The notes beneath the pieces are model-generated. The model searched no databases. It was not told the DNA's origin and worked only from the letters and a program-made list of their open reading frames with translations. From the NCBI RefSeq assembly GCF_024345185.1, contig NZ_BROB01000009.1, forward strand, positions 36,590-100,589: a stretch of DNA of 64,000 nt, in the 5' to 3' direction. This document shows positions 41,229-51,320 of this stretch, in pieces (positions within the stretch are counted from its first letter, which is position 1; each line of letters opens with the position of its first letter). The position numbers and the translations under genes are program-made. Origin of the DNA: Levilactobacillus humaensis (lineage in GTDB: Bacteria > Bacillota > Bacilli > Lactobacillales > Lactobacillaceae).

Positions 41229-44200
41229 ATGAGTTTACAATTCGTCTTGGGGAGCGCAGGGCGGGATCACCGGACGCCCATGGTGACCGCTTTGGCACAG
41301 CAGGTGACGGATCATCCCCAGGATCGGGACTATTATTTGGTTCCTAACCATATCAAGTTTGAAACGGAAGTCGATGTTTTAGCCGCACTGAAGGCGCGTT
41401 TGGCCCCGGATCAGGGATTGTTTGCTCAGTCTCAGGTTCAGGTCTTTTCATTTACCCGTTTGGCCTGGTTCTTTATGAAGAATGAACCGGTCTATCAATT
41501 ACCGCGGATCTCCAAGGCTGGACTCAATATGCTGATTTACCAAATCATTCAAAGCCATGCGGATGAGTTAACTATCTTTCGTGGGGAAGTCGATCGGCCT
41601 GGTTTTGTCAGCCAGTTGACGGCGCAGCTGGCCGAACTCAAGGTGGGACAAGTCACCGCCGTGGACCTGATGACGGCCGTTGAACAGATGGATACGGTTA
41701 ACGCCGATCTTCAGGCCAAGCTCCATGATCTCATGATTATCTATGATGCCTTTGAACAGCAGATGCTGGGAAAGTATGTCGAAAATACCGACCTGCTTAA
41801 CCAGTTGGCGGATTTTCTTGCCACGAAGGTTGATCTCAGCCAGGCTCATTTCTACCTTGAAGGTTTCTCTCAGTTGAGCGCTCAGGAACGTCGGCTGGTG
41901 GCAGTCTTAATCGAACACGCCGCCAGTGTAACCGTGGCGTTAAACCTCGATCGGCCTTATCGCAATCAGAAGCCAGACGCCACCAATTTGTTCTATCAAT
42001 CTGGTCGGTTATACTTTCAGTTGGCCCAAGTGGCCGCGGCCGCTCAGGTGCGTTTGGAACCTGACCAGCTCGCCCAACAACCCCGGGTCTCAGCCGACCT
42101 ACAGGCACTAGATGCCTACTGGCAAACCTCTAATTCACTAATGACAGTGCCGACTAAGGCCACGAAGGTATCGGAGAATATTCGAATTGTTCAGGCGGCC
42201 AATCGTTACGTGGAAGTGGCCCAAGTCGCCATTAAGATTCGCCAGATGGTGGCAACCGGTGACTATCGTTATCAAGACTTTTTAGTGGTCGCCCGCCACC
42301 TCGATGCCTATCAAACGGTGATCGATCCCATTTTCAAATCGCAAGAAATTCCGTACTTCGATGATGCCGATGTTCAAATGGCCGATCATCCCTTTGTGGA
42401 ACTCATCAACGCCCTCTTTGACGTCGATCGGCGTAACTATCGCTATGCCGATGTCTTTCGGGTCCTGAAATCAGAACTCCTCTTACCGAGAAATTCGGCA
42501 GGCCAGCCAATTGATTTACAAACGTATCGTCAGGCGTTGGCCTTAACGGAGAACTTGGTTTTGAAGAATGGCTACGAGGGCCAGTATCGGTGGACGCAGA
42601 AGAAGGATTGGGTCTATACCCGGTTTGCTTCTGTCGCCGATCAGGTCCAGACGACACAAGACGAACGCATTACCCGGCAGATTAACCTGATTCGCCACTT
42701 TGTCGGCAACACCTTGCCACCACTCTTTCAGCGACTTAAAAAAGCTGAGACCTATACCGACGCCGCCGCGATCCTTTACCAATTTTTGGATCACGCAGGC
42801 GTTGCCGATCGGCTGATGACCTGGCGTGATCAGGCAATCGACGCGGGAGATTTGATGCGTGCGGGGCAACCCGAACAGACTTGGTCGACCTTCTGTCAGA
42901 TGCTAGACGAATGTCACGATATCTTAGGCAACATGCCATTTAATCAGACAACTTTCCAGGCGATCCTACAGTCTGGTTTTGCTGGAGCCAAATACAGCCA
43001 GATTCCGTCGACCTTGGATCAGGTGACTATTTCCGAAAGTGGGCTGGTTCAGGCCAACAATCGGAAGGTGACCTTCCTGATGGGGGCGACTGCCGACAAC
43101 ATGCCGGATGATCAGGTGCCAACTACGCTGTTAGCGGATAATGATCGTCAAGACTTGAGTACGCAATTACAGGCGACGGATGAAACCCATTATCTGAGAG
43201 ATGATGCGGCCACCCAGCTCGCTGGGGAACCCTACCTGAATTATCTGGCCTTCATGAGTGCCAGTGAACAGTTGATCTTCAGTTACCCAGTCACCAGTGA
43301 TGACGACAACACGTTGCAGATTTCGCCTTACGTGGCCCGGATTCAACAACATTTTAATTTGAAACCAATTATTGCGGCCGCAGCGCCACGAGCCGAACAG
43401 ACGGGAATTGGGTCCTTTGTGGGGACCCGGCGCACCACGCTCCGTCACTTGGTCCAGGCGAGTCATGACAGTCAGGAACGGCAACAACCATTGTCGCCGG
43501 CCTGGATCACCGTTTATCGCCTATTGAAAGACGATCCGACGTATGGCGATTTGACTGTGAAATTATTGGGCAGTCTGAATTACCGCAATGTGCCAAAGGC
43601 TTTAAAACCAGAAATTGTGACCGACCTGTACGGCGCACATATCAGTACCTCGATCTCAAAATTGGAAGAATACTATGCCAATCCGTATGCCTACTTTCTG
43701 AAGTATGGGTTGAAGCTACAGGAACGAGATGTTTTTGAATTATCGCCGGCTAGTACCGGGGAGTTCTTCCACGCCACGATGGATGGCTTGATTCACAAGA
43801 TTCATGACCAGCATTTGGATTTGGCCAAACTGGATCAGCAACAACTCCATGAATTGGCAACGGAGGTCATGGCCAACGTCTTGGATACTGACGTGAACCC
43901 CCAATTTGCCATTCTGCAGAGCTCTCATCGGATGACGTATATCCAACAGCAGCTTGAGAAGACCATGCAGAAGATGGCCGAGACCCTCTGGGAACAGAGT
44001 AAACGCACCCAGTTACGGCCCCGGAAGACGGAGGTTCAATTTGGAACCAAGAATGAACGGACGGGATTGTCTTTTGATCTGGGCAATGAACGCCAGGTGA
44101 CCGTTCGTGGCCGGATTGACCGGTTGGATGGCTTGAAAACGGCGGATAAGACCTATTTGGGTATTGTGGACTACAAGAGTTCAGAGCATAAGTTCAGCTT

Positions 44201-44837
44201 CCAAGAGGCCTTCTATGGGCAATCCATGCAGATGTTAACCTACCTGGATGCGGTCAAGCAAAACCTGTCAGAATACTTAGAAGACACCGATGTGCAGGCT
44301 GCCGAGCTAGCAGGCGCAGTTTACCTGCATCTGCAGAATCCCATTTTGAAATTGGCAGATGTGGACCCTGCAGATCCAATTGGCGCCTTACTGAAGGCGG
44401 AAAAATATCAAGGATTACTATTAAATGATCCGGAACTTTTGAACAATATTGACGAATTATTTAGCAAGGAAGGCAACTTTGGGAGTTCACAACTCTTTAC
44501 CGGTATTGCCCAGAGAAAGGCAGGCGGCTTTTATTCCAAGAGTGGGATGCTCGTGACGCCGGATGAACTGGATTTATTGTTAGCTCATACGGAAACGCTA
44601 ATTAAGCGCGCGGCCAACGGGATTCTATCTGGAAAAACCGATCTGGCTCCGGTCAGAGAAAAGAGCCAGAATAAAACAGCCATGCAGTACACACCGTACA
44701 AGGCTATTATGCAGTTTGACCCCTTGCTCCCTATGAATAATTACCATGATTTGGCACCACTCAAACGCGATCAGGTCTTTAAGATGATTCAAGACGAGCA
44801 GGCGGCCGCAACCAGAAAGGAGGACCATCATGAGTAA
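41229..44837 (+). CDS. rexB: RexB, AddB-type subunit of the helicase-nuclease
   Basis: The 1202-residue subunit pairs with RexA to resect double-strand breaks and feed RecA. The start reads GSAGRDHRTP where AddB has GSAGSGKT: no Walker A lysine, as in other RexB proteins. The C-terminal nuclease keeps LGIVDYKSS near residue 980. AddB nuclease domains hold a 4Fe-4S cluster with one Cys near the start of the domain and a C-x2-C-x5-C group at the end. Here those positions are Asn818, Met1152, Thr1155 and Met1161, so no cluster can form. ATG at 41229 follows AGGAGG; the stop overlaps rexA by eight bases. Confidence 0.93.
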   Translation: MSLQFVLGSAGRDHRTPMVTALAQQVTDHPQDRDYYLVPNHIKFETEVDVLAALKARLAPDQGLFAQSQVQVFSFTRLAWFFMKNEPVYQLPRISKAGLNMLIYQIIQSHADELTIFRGEVDRPGFVSQLTAQLAELKVGQVTAVDLMTAVEQMDTVNADLQAKLHDLMIIYDAFEQQMLGKYVENTDLLNQLADFLATKVDLSQAHFYLEGFSQLSAQERRLVAVLIEHAASVTVALNLDRPYRNQKPDATNLFYQSGRLYFQLAQVAAAAQVRLEPDQLAQQPRVSADLQALDAYWQTSNSLMTVPTKATKVSENIRIVQAANRYVEVAQVAIKIRQMVATGDYRYQDFLVVARHLDAYQTVIDPIFKSQEIPYFDDADVQMADHPFVELINALFDVDRRNYRYADVFRVLKSELLLPRNSAGQPIDLQTYRQALALTENLVLKNGYEGQYRWTQKKDWVYTRFASVADQVQTTQDERITRQINLIRHFVGNTLPPLFQRLKKAETYTDAAAILYQFLDHAGVADRLMTWRDQAIDAGDLMRAGQPEQTWSTFCQMLDECHDILGNMPFNQTTFQAILQSGFAGAKYSQIPSTLDQVTISESGLVQANNRKVTFLMGATADNMPDDQVPTTLLADNDRQDLSTQLQATDETHYLRDDAATQLAGEPYLNYLAFMSASEQLIFSYPVTSDDDNTLQISPYVARIQQHFNLKPIIAAAAPRAEQTGIGSFVGTRRTTLRHLVQASHDSQERQQPLSPAWITVYRLLKDDPTYGDLTVKLLGSLNYRNVPKALKPEIVTDLYGAHISTSISKLEEYYANPYAYFLKYGLKLQERDVFELSPASTGEFFHATMDGLIHKIHDQHLDLAKLDQQQLHELATEVMANVLDTDVNPQFAILQSSHRMTYIQQQLEKTMQKMAETLWEQSKRTQLRPRKTEVQFGTKNERTGLSFDLGNERQVTVRGRIDRLDGLKTADKTYLGIVDYKSSEHKFSFQEAFYGQSMQMLTYLDAVKQNLSEYLEDTDVQAAELAGAVYLHLQNPILKLADVDPADPIGALLKAEKYQGLLLNDPELLNNIDELFSKEGNFGSSQLFTGIAQRKAGGFYSKSGMLVTPDELDLLLAHTETLIKRAANGILSGKTDLAPVREKSQNKTAMQYTPYKAIMQFDPLLPMNNYHDLAPLKRDQVFKMIQDEQAAATRKEDHHE

Positions 44838-47800
44838 TGGCTTTTCATTTACCCCCAGTCAGGATCAGGCGATCCATCAACACGGAAATAACCTCTTGGT
44901 ATCGGCTTCGGCAGGTTCCGGGAAGACCCGTGTTCTAGTAGAACGCGTGATCGAACGTCTGAAGGAAGGTACTGGAATTGATGAGTTTCTCATCGTGACT
45001 TTTACCAATGCCGCAGCGGCCGAGATGCGCGACCGGATTCAAAAGGCGCTGCGTAAGGAACTGACAGAAGCGAAGGACGAACAGCAGCAACAGTTCTATT
45101 TACGCCAGTTAAATCAACTGCCAGTGGCTGATATCACGACACTGGATGCCTTTTGTTTACACCTGTTGCAACACTACTACTATGTTATTGATATGGACCC
45201 CGTATTTCGACAACTTACAGATAAGACGGAAGTAGGCTTGCTTCGAGATGAGGTTTGGGACGACTTGCGGGAAGAACTTTATGCCGACGACGAGTCAGGT
45301 CGGTTTGCCCGGTTAACTGAAAACTTCTCTAATGACCGGAGCGATGATGGGTTGGCCGAATTGGTTCAACAGACGTATACTTTTGCCAATGCCACGCCCG
45401 ATCCCGTTGCTTGGTTGAAGCAGCTACCGGTGGCCTACCAATTGGACGCAGCGAAGTTAACGGATACGACGTTCTATCAGGAGCAGGTTCAACCGCTGTT
45501 AACGAGCAAATTAAACCAAGTTAAGGCGGACCTGGTCAGTGCCCAGGAGTTGGCAACGCAACATGAGTTGAAGAAACAGGCCGATCACATGTCCAAAGCC
45601 TTGAAGTTGCTAACCCAGGTGGAAGATCTAGTGACCAATGGCAGTTGGAATGATTTACGGGCGGCTATCCAGGACTTTCATTGGGGGACAATTCCCAGCA
45701 TTCGAAAGACCAATGAGGATTTCCCAGTCTATGATGTTCTGAAGACAGCTTACTATGAACCTGCCAAGGATGAACTCAAGAAAATTTGCGACACGTACTT
45801 CGCCCAACCAGAGGATCAGCTTGTCGCGGTCATGCAACGTTCCGGGGAACTGATCACAGAATTATCACGGGTTGTGTTGGCCTACCGTGAGGCCTACCGG
45901 GTCGAGAAAGAACGGCGGCGGGTCTTGGAGTTTGCGGATATTGAACATGCCGCGTTGCAGATTCTGGCCAGCAAAACTGAACAGTCCAAGCAGGTGGCGG
46001 AACGACTTCGCCAGCAGTATGCCGAGATTATGGTCGATGAGTACCAAGATACCAATGGCTTGCAGGAAGCTATTTTAACGGCAATTGCCGATCCAGCACC
46101 TCATGGGAATCTTTTCATGGTGGGGGATGTGAAGCAATCGATCTATCGCTTCCGTCAGGCAGATCCCACCCTCTTCATGGGGAAGGCCGATCATTACGGC
46201 CAAGATCCACAGGCAGGGGGCGTGATCACCTTAGCCGAAAACTTCCGCTCGATGGCAAATATCGACAATTTTACGAACTTAATCTTTAAACAACTGATGA
46301 ATCGTGAACTGGGTGAGGTGGCTTATACCGGGGATGCCGAGTTGGCCTTTGGAGCCACTTACTATCCGGAAGAAGTCACCAGTACCGCTGAGTTATTAGT
46401 CTATCTGACCGGGAATACCGAGTCGGACGACCAGGATGGCGAGGCGATGGACGAGACCTTCCAGGTGGACGATAAACATCAGGGAGAAGTCTTGATGACT
46501 GGGAAGAAGATTCAAGCCCTCATCGCTGAGAAAACGCCGATCTATGATCGCGATAAAAAGTGTATTCGGCCGATGACCTATGGGGACATTACGTTACTGA
46601 CCCCTACTCGGAGCAATAATCTTATTATTACGGATGAACTTCGTCGACTGGGAATTCCAGTCGTGGTTAATGATGCGCAGAATTACTTCAAGACGACTGA
46701 AATTCAGATCATGATGGCCCTCCTACAGGTCATCGACAATCCTTACCAAGATATCCCGCTCGTGGCTGTGCTACGGTCACCCATCGTGGGTCTCGACGAA
46801 AACGAACTGGCGTTGTTGCGGATTAATCAACGGACCGGGGACTACTATCAAGCAGTTCGCCATTTTCAACAACAGATGACTAGTGGTGGTCCCGCTAGTG
46901 ATATGCAGCAACGGGTCTATCAGAAAGTGAGTCACTTCTTAGAACAACTCGACACGTTCCGCGACATCGCCCGCCAGAACCAACTAGTCACGCTTATCTG
47001 GCGAATTTACCAGGACACGGGTTTCTTAGACTATGTCGGGGGGATGCCCGCCGGTAAGCAACGACAGGCTAACCTCCATGCGTTGTACGAACGGGCTCAG
47101 AGTTATGAGCAGAGTAGCTTCAAAGGGCTTTTCCAGTTCGTTCGGTTCGTGGAACGTCTCCAGGAACGTGACGACGATCTGGCTGGTGCGCCGGTTCAGA
47201 CAGCAGAAGATGCCGTATCGGTGATGACGATCCATGGGAGTAAGGGGCTGGAATTTCCAGTGGTCTTTATCATGGATGCCTCGCACCAGTTTAACGTTAA
47301 AGACCAACAGGGAACCTATGTTATGAGCGGTAAGAATGGCATTGGGATCGATTATTTGGATCCCGAGACGCGAATTCGGGCGGCCAGCCTCCAGAAATTA
47401 GTCGTTGCCCAAGCGATTTCACGGGCCAGTCTCGCAGAAGAAATGCGGAAACTCTACGTGGCCTTAACTAGAGCTGAATCGCGCGTTTATCTTGTCGGAT
47501 CTCACAAGAACAAGGATGAGGCCCTGCAAGCTTGGCGCCAGGCCTACCAGAGTCCTGACTTGGTGCTCAATGCGACTTTGCGAGAAAAACATACGCTGGC
47601 AAACTACCTGGATTGGGTGGGGATGTGTCTGGTCAGAGCCCCACAATTCAATCCTGACTGGCGCGACGGCGAAGCCACTAGCCTGAAGTTAGTTGATGAT
47701 CAAACTAACTTCCAGGTTAGCTTTGCGACAGCCCAAGATCTGGGACCGGTGACGGCCGTCGGTGAAGAGGCCGCAGACTGGTTGAAAGAAACCCAGACCC

Positions 47801-48600
47801 AGGCAGATGCTCAGGCGGGAACGCCTTTAGAACAGACGGCCATTCGTGGTGTCATGGACTTCAAGTACCCGCATGAGGCAGCAACACTGACCACGGCTTA
47901 TCAGTCAGTCTCGGAAGCCAAGCGGCTCTTCGAAGATCCCGACAATGCATCGATTGGGGAGTATCAGCCGGATGAACCTACCGGCCACGGTCGACGGTTC
48001 GTCAGCCATGACTTCGAACGGCCAGAGTTTCTGCAAACGGTACGGGCACCGCTACCGACCGAAATCGGGACGGCAACCCACCTGGTGCTACAACAGCTAC
48101 CGGTTACCAGTGTCCCAACGGCGGAAACTGTTCAGACGGTGATTGATCGACTGGTTGAGACAAAGATTCTGACACCGGAAGTGGCGGCAAAAATTGAAGC
48201 AGATCGCGTCCTAGGCTTCTTTGAGACGCCGGTGGGACAGGCCGTGTTGGCTCATCCCGATCAGTTACATCGAGAGGTGCCATTCTCACTCTTGATTCCA
48301 GCCAAGAGCCTATTCCAAGATTTCCGTGAAAACGACTCACAAGTCCTCATTCACGGGATCGTGGACGGGTATTTGGAAACGGCTGATGGCATCACGCTCT
48401 TCGATTACAAGACTGACCATGTCAATCAACGGGCAGTCGACCGGAGTACGGCAAAATTGGTGGACCGCTACGGTGGACAGGTTAATCTCTATGCCACAGC
48501 GTTACGACAAATGACCGGCAAACCCGTGACGGCACAGTACCTGTATCTCTTGGATACAGGTACCTTAGTTGCGGTACCGGAACAAAAAATTCAAGGTTGA
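44830..48600 (+). CDS. rexA: RexA, AddA-type helicase-nuclease subunit
   Basis: The 1256-residue subunit has UvrD-like helicase motifs. Walker A ASAGSGKT is at residues 26-33, and TFTNAAAAEMRDRI and TLDAFC follow. The Walker B VDEYQDTN lies near residue 402, followed by GDVKQSIYRFR and SVMTIHGSKGLEFPVVF (motif V). YVALTRAE is motif VI. The C-terminal RecB-type nuclease has LFDYKTDH near residue 1190. All catalytic motifs are intact. ATG at 44830 overlaps rexB by eight bases, with AGGAGG just ahead, so translation is coupled. The pair is transcribed from a promoter upstream of rexB. Confidence 0.95.
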   Translation: MSNGFSFTPSQDQAIHQHGNNLLVSASAGSGKTRVLVERVIERLKEGTGIDEFLIVTFTNAAAAEMRDRIQKALRKELTEAKDEQQQQFYLRQLNQLPVADITTLDAFCLHLLQHYYYVIDMDPVFRQLTDKTEVGLLRDEVWDDLREELYADDESGRFARLTENFSNDRSDDGLAELVQQTYTFANATPDPVAWLKQLPVAYQLDAAKLTDTTFYQEQVQPLLTSKLNQVKADLVSAQELATQHELKKQADHMSKALKLLTQVEDLVTNGSWNDLRAAIQDFHWGTIPSIRKTNEDFPVYDVLKTAYYEPAKDELKKICDTYFAQPEDQLVAVMQRSGELITELSRVVLAYREAYRVEKERRRVLEFADIEHAALQILASKTEQSKQVAERLRQQYAEIMVDEYQDTNGLQEAILTAIADPAPHGNLFMVGDVKQSIYRFRQADPTLFMGKADHYGQDPQAGGVITLAENFRSMANIDNFTNLIFKQLMNRELGEVAYTGDAELAFGATYYPEEVTSTAELLVYLTGNTESDDQDGEAMDETFQVDDKHQGEVLMTGKKIQALIAEKTPIYDRDKKCIRPMTYGDITLLTPTRSNNLIITDELRRLGIPVVVNDAQNYFKTTEIQIMMALLQVIDNPYQDIPLVAVLRSPIVGLDENELALLRINQRTGDYYQAVRHFQQQMTSGGPASDMQQRVYQKVSHFLEQLDTFRDIARQNQLVTLIWRIYQDTGFLDYVGGMPAGKQRQANLHALYERAQSYEQSSFKGLFQFVRFVERLQERDDDLAGAPVQTAEDAVSVMTIHGSKGLEFPVVFIMDASHQFNVKDQQGTYVMSGKNGIGIDYLDPETRIRAASLQKLVVAQAISRASLAEEMRKLYVALTRAESRVYLVGSHKNKDEALQAWRQAYQSPDLVLNATLREKHTLANYLDWVGMCLVRAPQFNPDWRDGEATSLKLVDDQTNFQVSFATAQDLGPVTAVGEEAADWLKETQTQADAQAGTPLEQTAIRGVMDFKYPHEAATLTTAYQSVSEAKRLFEDPDNASIGEYQPDEPTGHGRRFVSHDFERPEFLQTVRAPLPTEIGTATHLVLQQLPVTSVPTAETVQTVIDRLVETKILTPEVAAKIEADRVLGFFETPVGQAVLAHPDQLHREVPFSLLIPAKSLFQDFRENDSQVLIHGIVDGYLETADGITLFDYKTDHVNQRAVDRSTAKLVDRYGGQVNLYATALRQMTGKPVTAQYLYLLDTGTLVAVPEQKIQG

Positions 48601-48602
48601 TC

Positions 48603-48662
48603 AAAAAACAGGTCCCAGTAGCTCGCACCAGAAGTGGCGTCGAGTTGCTGAGACCTGTTGTC
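48603..48662. terminator. Long hairpin terminator, bidirectional
   Basis: ACAGGTC arms continue inward (CAGCAACTCG against CGAGCTACTG). T6 follows on the minus strand and the arms also end rexA on the plus strand. Confidence 0.8.
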
Positions 48663-48674
48663 GTTAAATTTAGA

Positions 48675-48866
48675 TTAATGGTGAATCATGAGTAATGAGA
48701 CCAAGATGAAGGCGAGAACCACCATTGCCCCAATTACCCCGGGGAGGTGACGCCGGTAGGTCGTATGGCGTCGGGCCACTGTGACTAAGGCCCCACAGAG
48801 AATGATCAGGCCCAGACTCGCTAAAATTAATAATTTCATTTTGACATCGAAATCTGCTGTCAGCAT
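48675..48866 (-). CDS. Small two-helix membrane protein
   Basis: The 63-residue product MLTADFDVKMKLLILASLGL... has two hydrophobic helices (LLILASLGLIILCGALVTVA and GVIGAMVVLAFILVSLLMIHH), separated by a basic loop RRHTTYRRHLP. The ATG at 48866 follows GAGGTG by four to six bases; a second ATG nine codons later has no ribosome site. Function unknown. It lies downstream of the thiolase gene on the same strand. Confidence 0.6.
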   Translation of the reverse strand: MLTADFDVKMKLLILASLGLIILCGALVTVARRHTTYRRHLPGVIGAMVVLAFILVSLLMIHH

Positions 48867-48919
48867 GGGGCACCTCACTCATTTCAATTTGTTAACCGCA
48901 TTATACCAGACTTCTTGGT

Positions 48920-50086
48920 TTAGCGTTCGACGAGCAGGGTCATGCCCATCCCTCCGCCGATGCACATGGCAGCCAGGCCACGATGAGTCTGGGTTCTCAG
49001 GAGTTCGTGAAGTAGGGTAACTACGATACGGGTTCCAGAAGCGCCTAGGGGATGTCCCAGGGCAATACTCCCGCCATTGACGTTCAACCGGTCTGCGGGA
49101 ATTTGAAGATCTCGTGTGATGGCAACCGATTGAGCGGCAAAGGCTTCGTTAATTTCAAAACGGTCGATATCAGCTACCGTTAAGTGGTGATCCCGGAGGA
49201 CCTTCTGAATCGCGGTGACCGGGGCGTACCCCATGATCTGGGGATCAATACCGCTCTCCTGATAACCACTCAGCGTGGCGAGGTAGGGGATGCCAGCGGC
49301 TAGAGCTGCGGACTTACGCATCAAAACCATGGCGGCGGCCCCATCGTTCAGACCGGCGGCATTCCCTGCGGTGACGGTGCCGCCAGCTTTGAAGGAGGGC
49401 TTCAGAGCTTCCAGCTGATCGAGTGAAGTCGTTGTCCGGACGGCCTCATCCTGTGTGATGGTTTTGCCATCAACAGGTACGGGGACAATCTCGGCATCGA
49501 ATCGGTGGTCGGCTTGTGCTTGCGTGGCTTTTTGTTGGGAACGCAACGCAAAGGTATCCTGATCGGCGCGACTAACGTTGAATTTTTCGGCGACATTTTC
49601 GGCCGTAATTCCCATGGGAACTTGGCTGAAGGCGTCGGTTAGGCCGTCTTTAGCGAGGCTATCGGTGAGGGTGAGGTCGCCAAACTTGCGCCCCCAGCGG
49701 GCATGATGACTGAGATAAGGTGCTCGACTCATGCTTTCAGTTCCACCGACCAGAACGGCATCCGCGTCACCCATGAGGATGGCCCCTTGTCCCAGACGAA
49801 TCGCCTTTAAACTGGATCCACAGACCTGATTGACGGTCATGGCGGTACTGCTAGCGGGAAGTCCCGCATTCAATTCGATTTGACGGGTCACGTTTTGTCC
49901 CTGGCCAGCCTGGAGGACGGTGCCAAAAATAGTTTGTTGAATCATGTTGGGTTCGAGACCACTACGCTTGATAGCGGCCTTTGCGGCGATGGTCCCCAAG
50001 GTAACGGCAGAGACTGACCGGAAGTTCCGGCCAAATTTACCGATGGGCGTCCGAACGGCGCTGACGATGACAACTTCTTCTGCCAT
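48920..50086 (-). CDS. Acetyl-CoA acetyltransferase (thiolase)
   Basis: The 388-residue thiolase starts [20 protein letters not shown]. Its nucleophile Cys is in [12 protein letters not shown] (about residue 88). GHP with catalytic His is in [17 protein letters not shown], and a second Cys is in [10 protein letters not shown]. It condenses two acetyl-CoA to acetoacetyl-CoA, the entry step of the mevalonate pathway in lactobacilli. Start at 50086 is clear (AAAAGGAG with nine bases spacing); the frame runs on upstream without a start. It is divergent from the 50247 gene, with which it shares a 160-base control region. Confidence 0.95.
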   Translation of the reverse strand: MAEEVVIVSAVRTPIGKFGRNFRSVSAVTLGTIAAKAAIKRSGLEPNMIQQTIFGTVLQAGQGQNVTRQIELNAGLPASSTAMTVNQVCGSSLKAIRLGQGAILMGDADAVLVGGTESMSRAPYLSHHARWGRKFGDLTLTDSLAKDGLTDAFSQVPMGITAENVAEKFNVSRADQDTFALRSQQKATQAQADHRFDAEIVPVPVDGKTITQDEAVRTTTSLDQLEALKPSFKAGGTVTAGNAAGLNDGAAAMVLMRKSAALAAGIPYLATLSGYQESGIDPQIMGYAPVTAIQKVLRDHHLTVADIDRFEINEAFAAQSVAITRDLQIPADRLNVNGGSIALGHPLGASGTRIVVTLLHELLRTQTHRGLAAMCIGGGMGMTLLVER

Positions 50087-50182
50087 GTGTATGAATTCTC
50101 CTTTTCCGATGAGTTTCCGAAACTTAAATATAACCGACTTTGCCGTTTTTGTCTTGGTGGAGGGCTGGAATGAGGTGAGGAT

Positions 50183-50212
50183 TTGCATTTTCTTAAAGAC
50201 TTTTCTTATAAT
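50183..50212 (+). promoter_or_regulatory. Promoter of the 50247 gene
   Basis: TTGCAT (50183-50188) and a perfect TATAAT (50207-50212) are 18 bases apart. Confidence 0.6.
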
Positions 50213-50246
50213 GAGGAGGAGTCTACAAGATAGGGGATTGGTTGTA

Positions 50247-51209
50247 ATGGAACAGACAGATGAAGCGGTTGACACTCTGACAGTGGCAGATTTTCTCGCC
50301 ACTACGCAGTTTAAAAAGCTGTCGACCAACCAACAAAAGTATGCCAAAACGATTCTAACGGATGTGCTGGCCGCTCGTAAAACGGTGGATCTCAACCAAG
50401 GAGCTTGGACGTCGCGGCAGGTTGCCGGTACACTGGCGGCGCTCCCAAGTTTAGTTGACCAGCCGCACGTTTACTATGTGGCGGTTGTCCCTGTGATGAC
50501 AGCTTACTTCGAGGCCCAAGGCTATCAGGTAAAGTCATTAGTCGCGGCACTGAAAGAAGCGCGACCCGCATTGGTTGCCAAGCATGCAGAGGCCGCACAG
50601 GAAGAGGCAGACTACGATGAAGTTGTCCAACAGGTCAAGCAGTGGGTTCAAGCTATGTTTGAACAACCAGAAGTCATGAACTTGACGGTCGCCGATCAAC
50701 ACCACTTCGTGACGATCGTTCACACCACCGCGGAACTCATGATTACCGGGAGAAAATTGGCGCCGAAGGATTGGGATGTTGACACGTTGAGTGGCATTAT
50801 GTTTGGACCATTCACGCATCTACTGGATGAACGGGACCGGGTCTCTGGTCTCTTTCAGTTAGTGCCTTTTGCCCTGACGACGCTCTTTACCTATCTCGAA
50901 CAAACGAATCAACTGACACATGCTGCCGCGTTACAGGACTGGGTACTCAAGCAGCATGAGGCGTTGGTGACGATGTACAATCCCGAATTGGAAAAATTCT
51001 ATGAAGGCTTGACCGAAGCCATGCAACAAGCCGGCGTCGATACGCAGGACCACGCGGCTGTCGATCACTTCACGCAGAGCTATCTGCGGGCCCATCCGGC
51101 AGTTAGTCGGGAGTTATTTACGGCAGATCGTCAGTTAAAACGGACCAAGCCTGTCAAACAAATTAAATATAGTCGCAAGCAGCGTCGCCGTCGTCGGCGT
51201 AAGCGTTAG
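50247..51209 (+). CDS. Uncharacterised protein with strongly basic C-terminus
   Basis: The 320-residue soluble protein is largely helical (EEADYDEVVQQVKQWVQAMF, PFTHLLDERDRVSGLFQLVPF). It ends in a run of basic residues, KYSRKQRRRRRRKR, suggesting nucleic acid, ribosome or membrane contact. I recognise no domain. ATG at 50247 follows AGGGGA. The basic tail is followed by the stop at 51209, and a LacI-type regulator begins 111 bases later. Function unknown. Confidence 0.75.
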   Translation: MEQTDEAVDTLTVADFLATTQFKKLSTNQQKYAKTILTDVLAARKTVDLNQGAWTSRQVAGTLAALPSLVDQPHVYYVAVVPVMTAYFEAQGYQVKSLVAALKEARPALVAKHAEAAQEEADYDEVVQQVKQWVQAMFEQPEVMNLTVADQHHFVTIVHTTAELMITGRKLAPKDWDVDTLSGIMFGPFTHLLDERDRVSGLFQLVPFALTTLFTYLEQTNQLTHAAALQDWVLKQHEALVTMYNPELEKFYEGLTEAMQQAGVDTQDHAAVDHFTQSYLRAHPAVSRELFTADRQLKRTKPVKQIKYSRKQRRRRRRKR

Positions 51210-51320
51210 AGTACTCGTGACCGCCTCTGAATTTGCAGGTAAAATCACAAAAAACTTTTACCTAGCGTCAGATTAGTTTATGATTAACTTATAATAACTA
51301 TTTGGCGAGGTGTGCTTTTT

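Noticed and set aside
50087..50395. Longer N-terminus for the thiolase (about 100 extra residues)
   Set aside because: The true start has AAAAGGAG; the extra segment overlaps the divergent promoter and is not thiolase-like.
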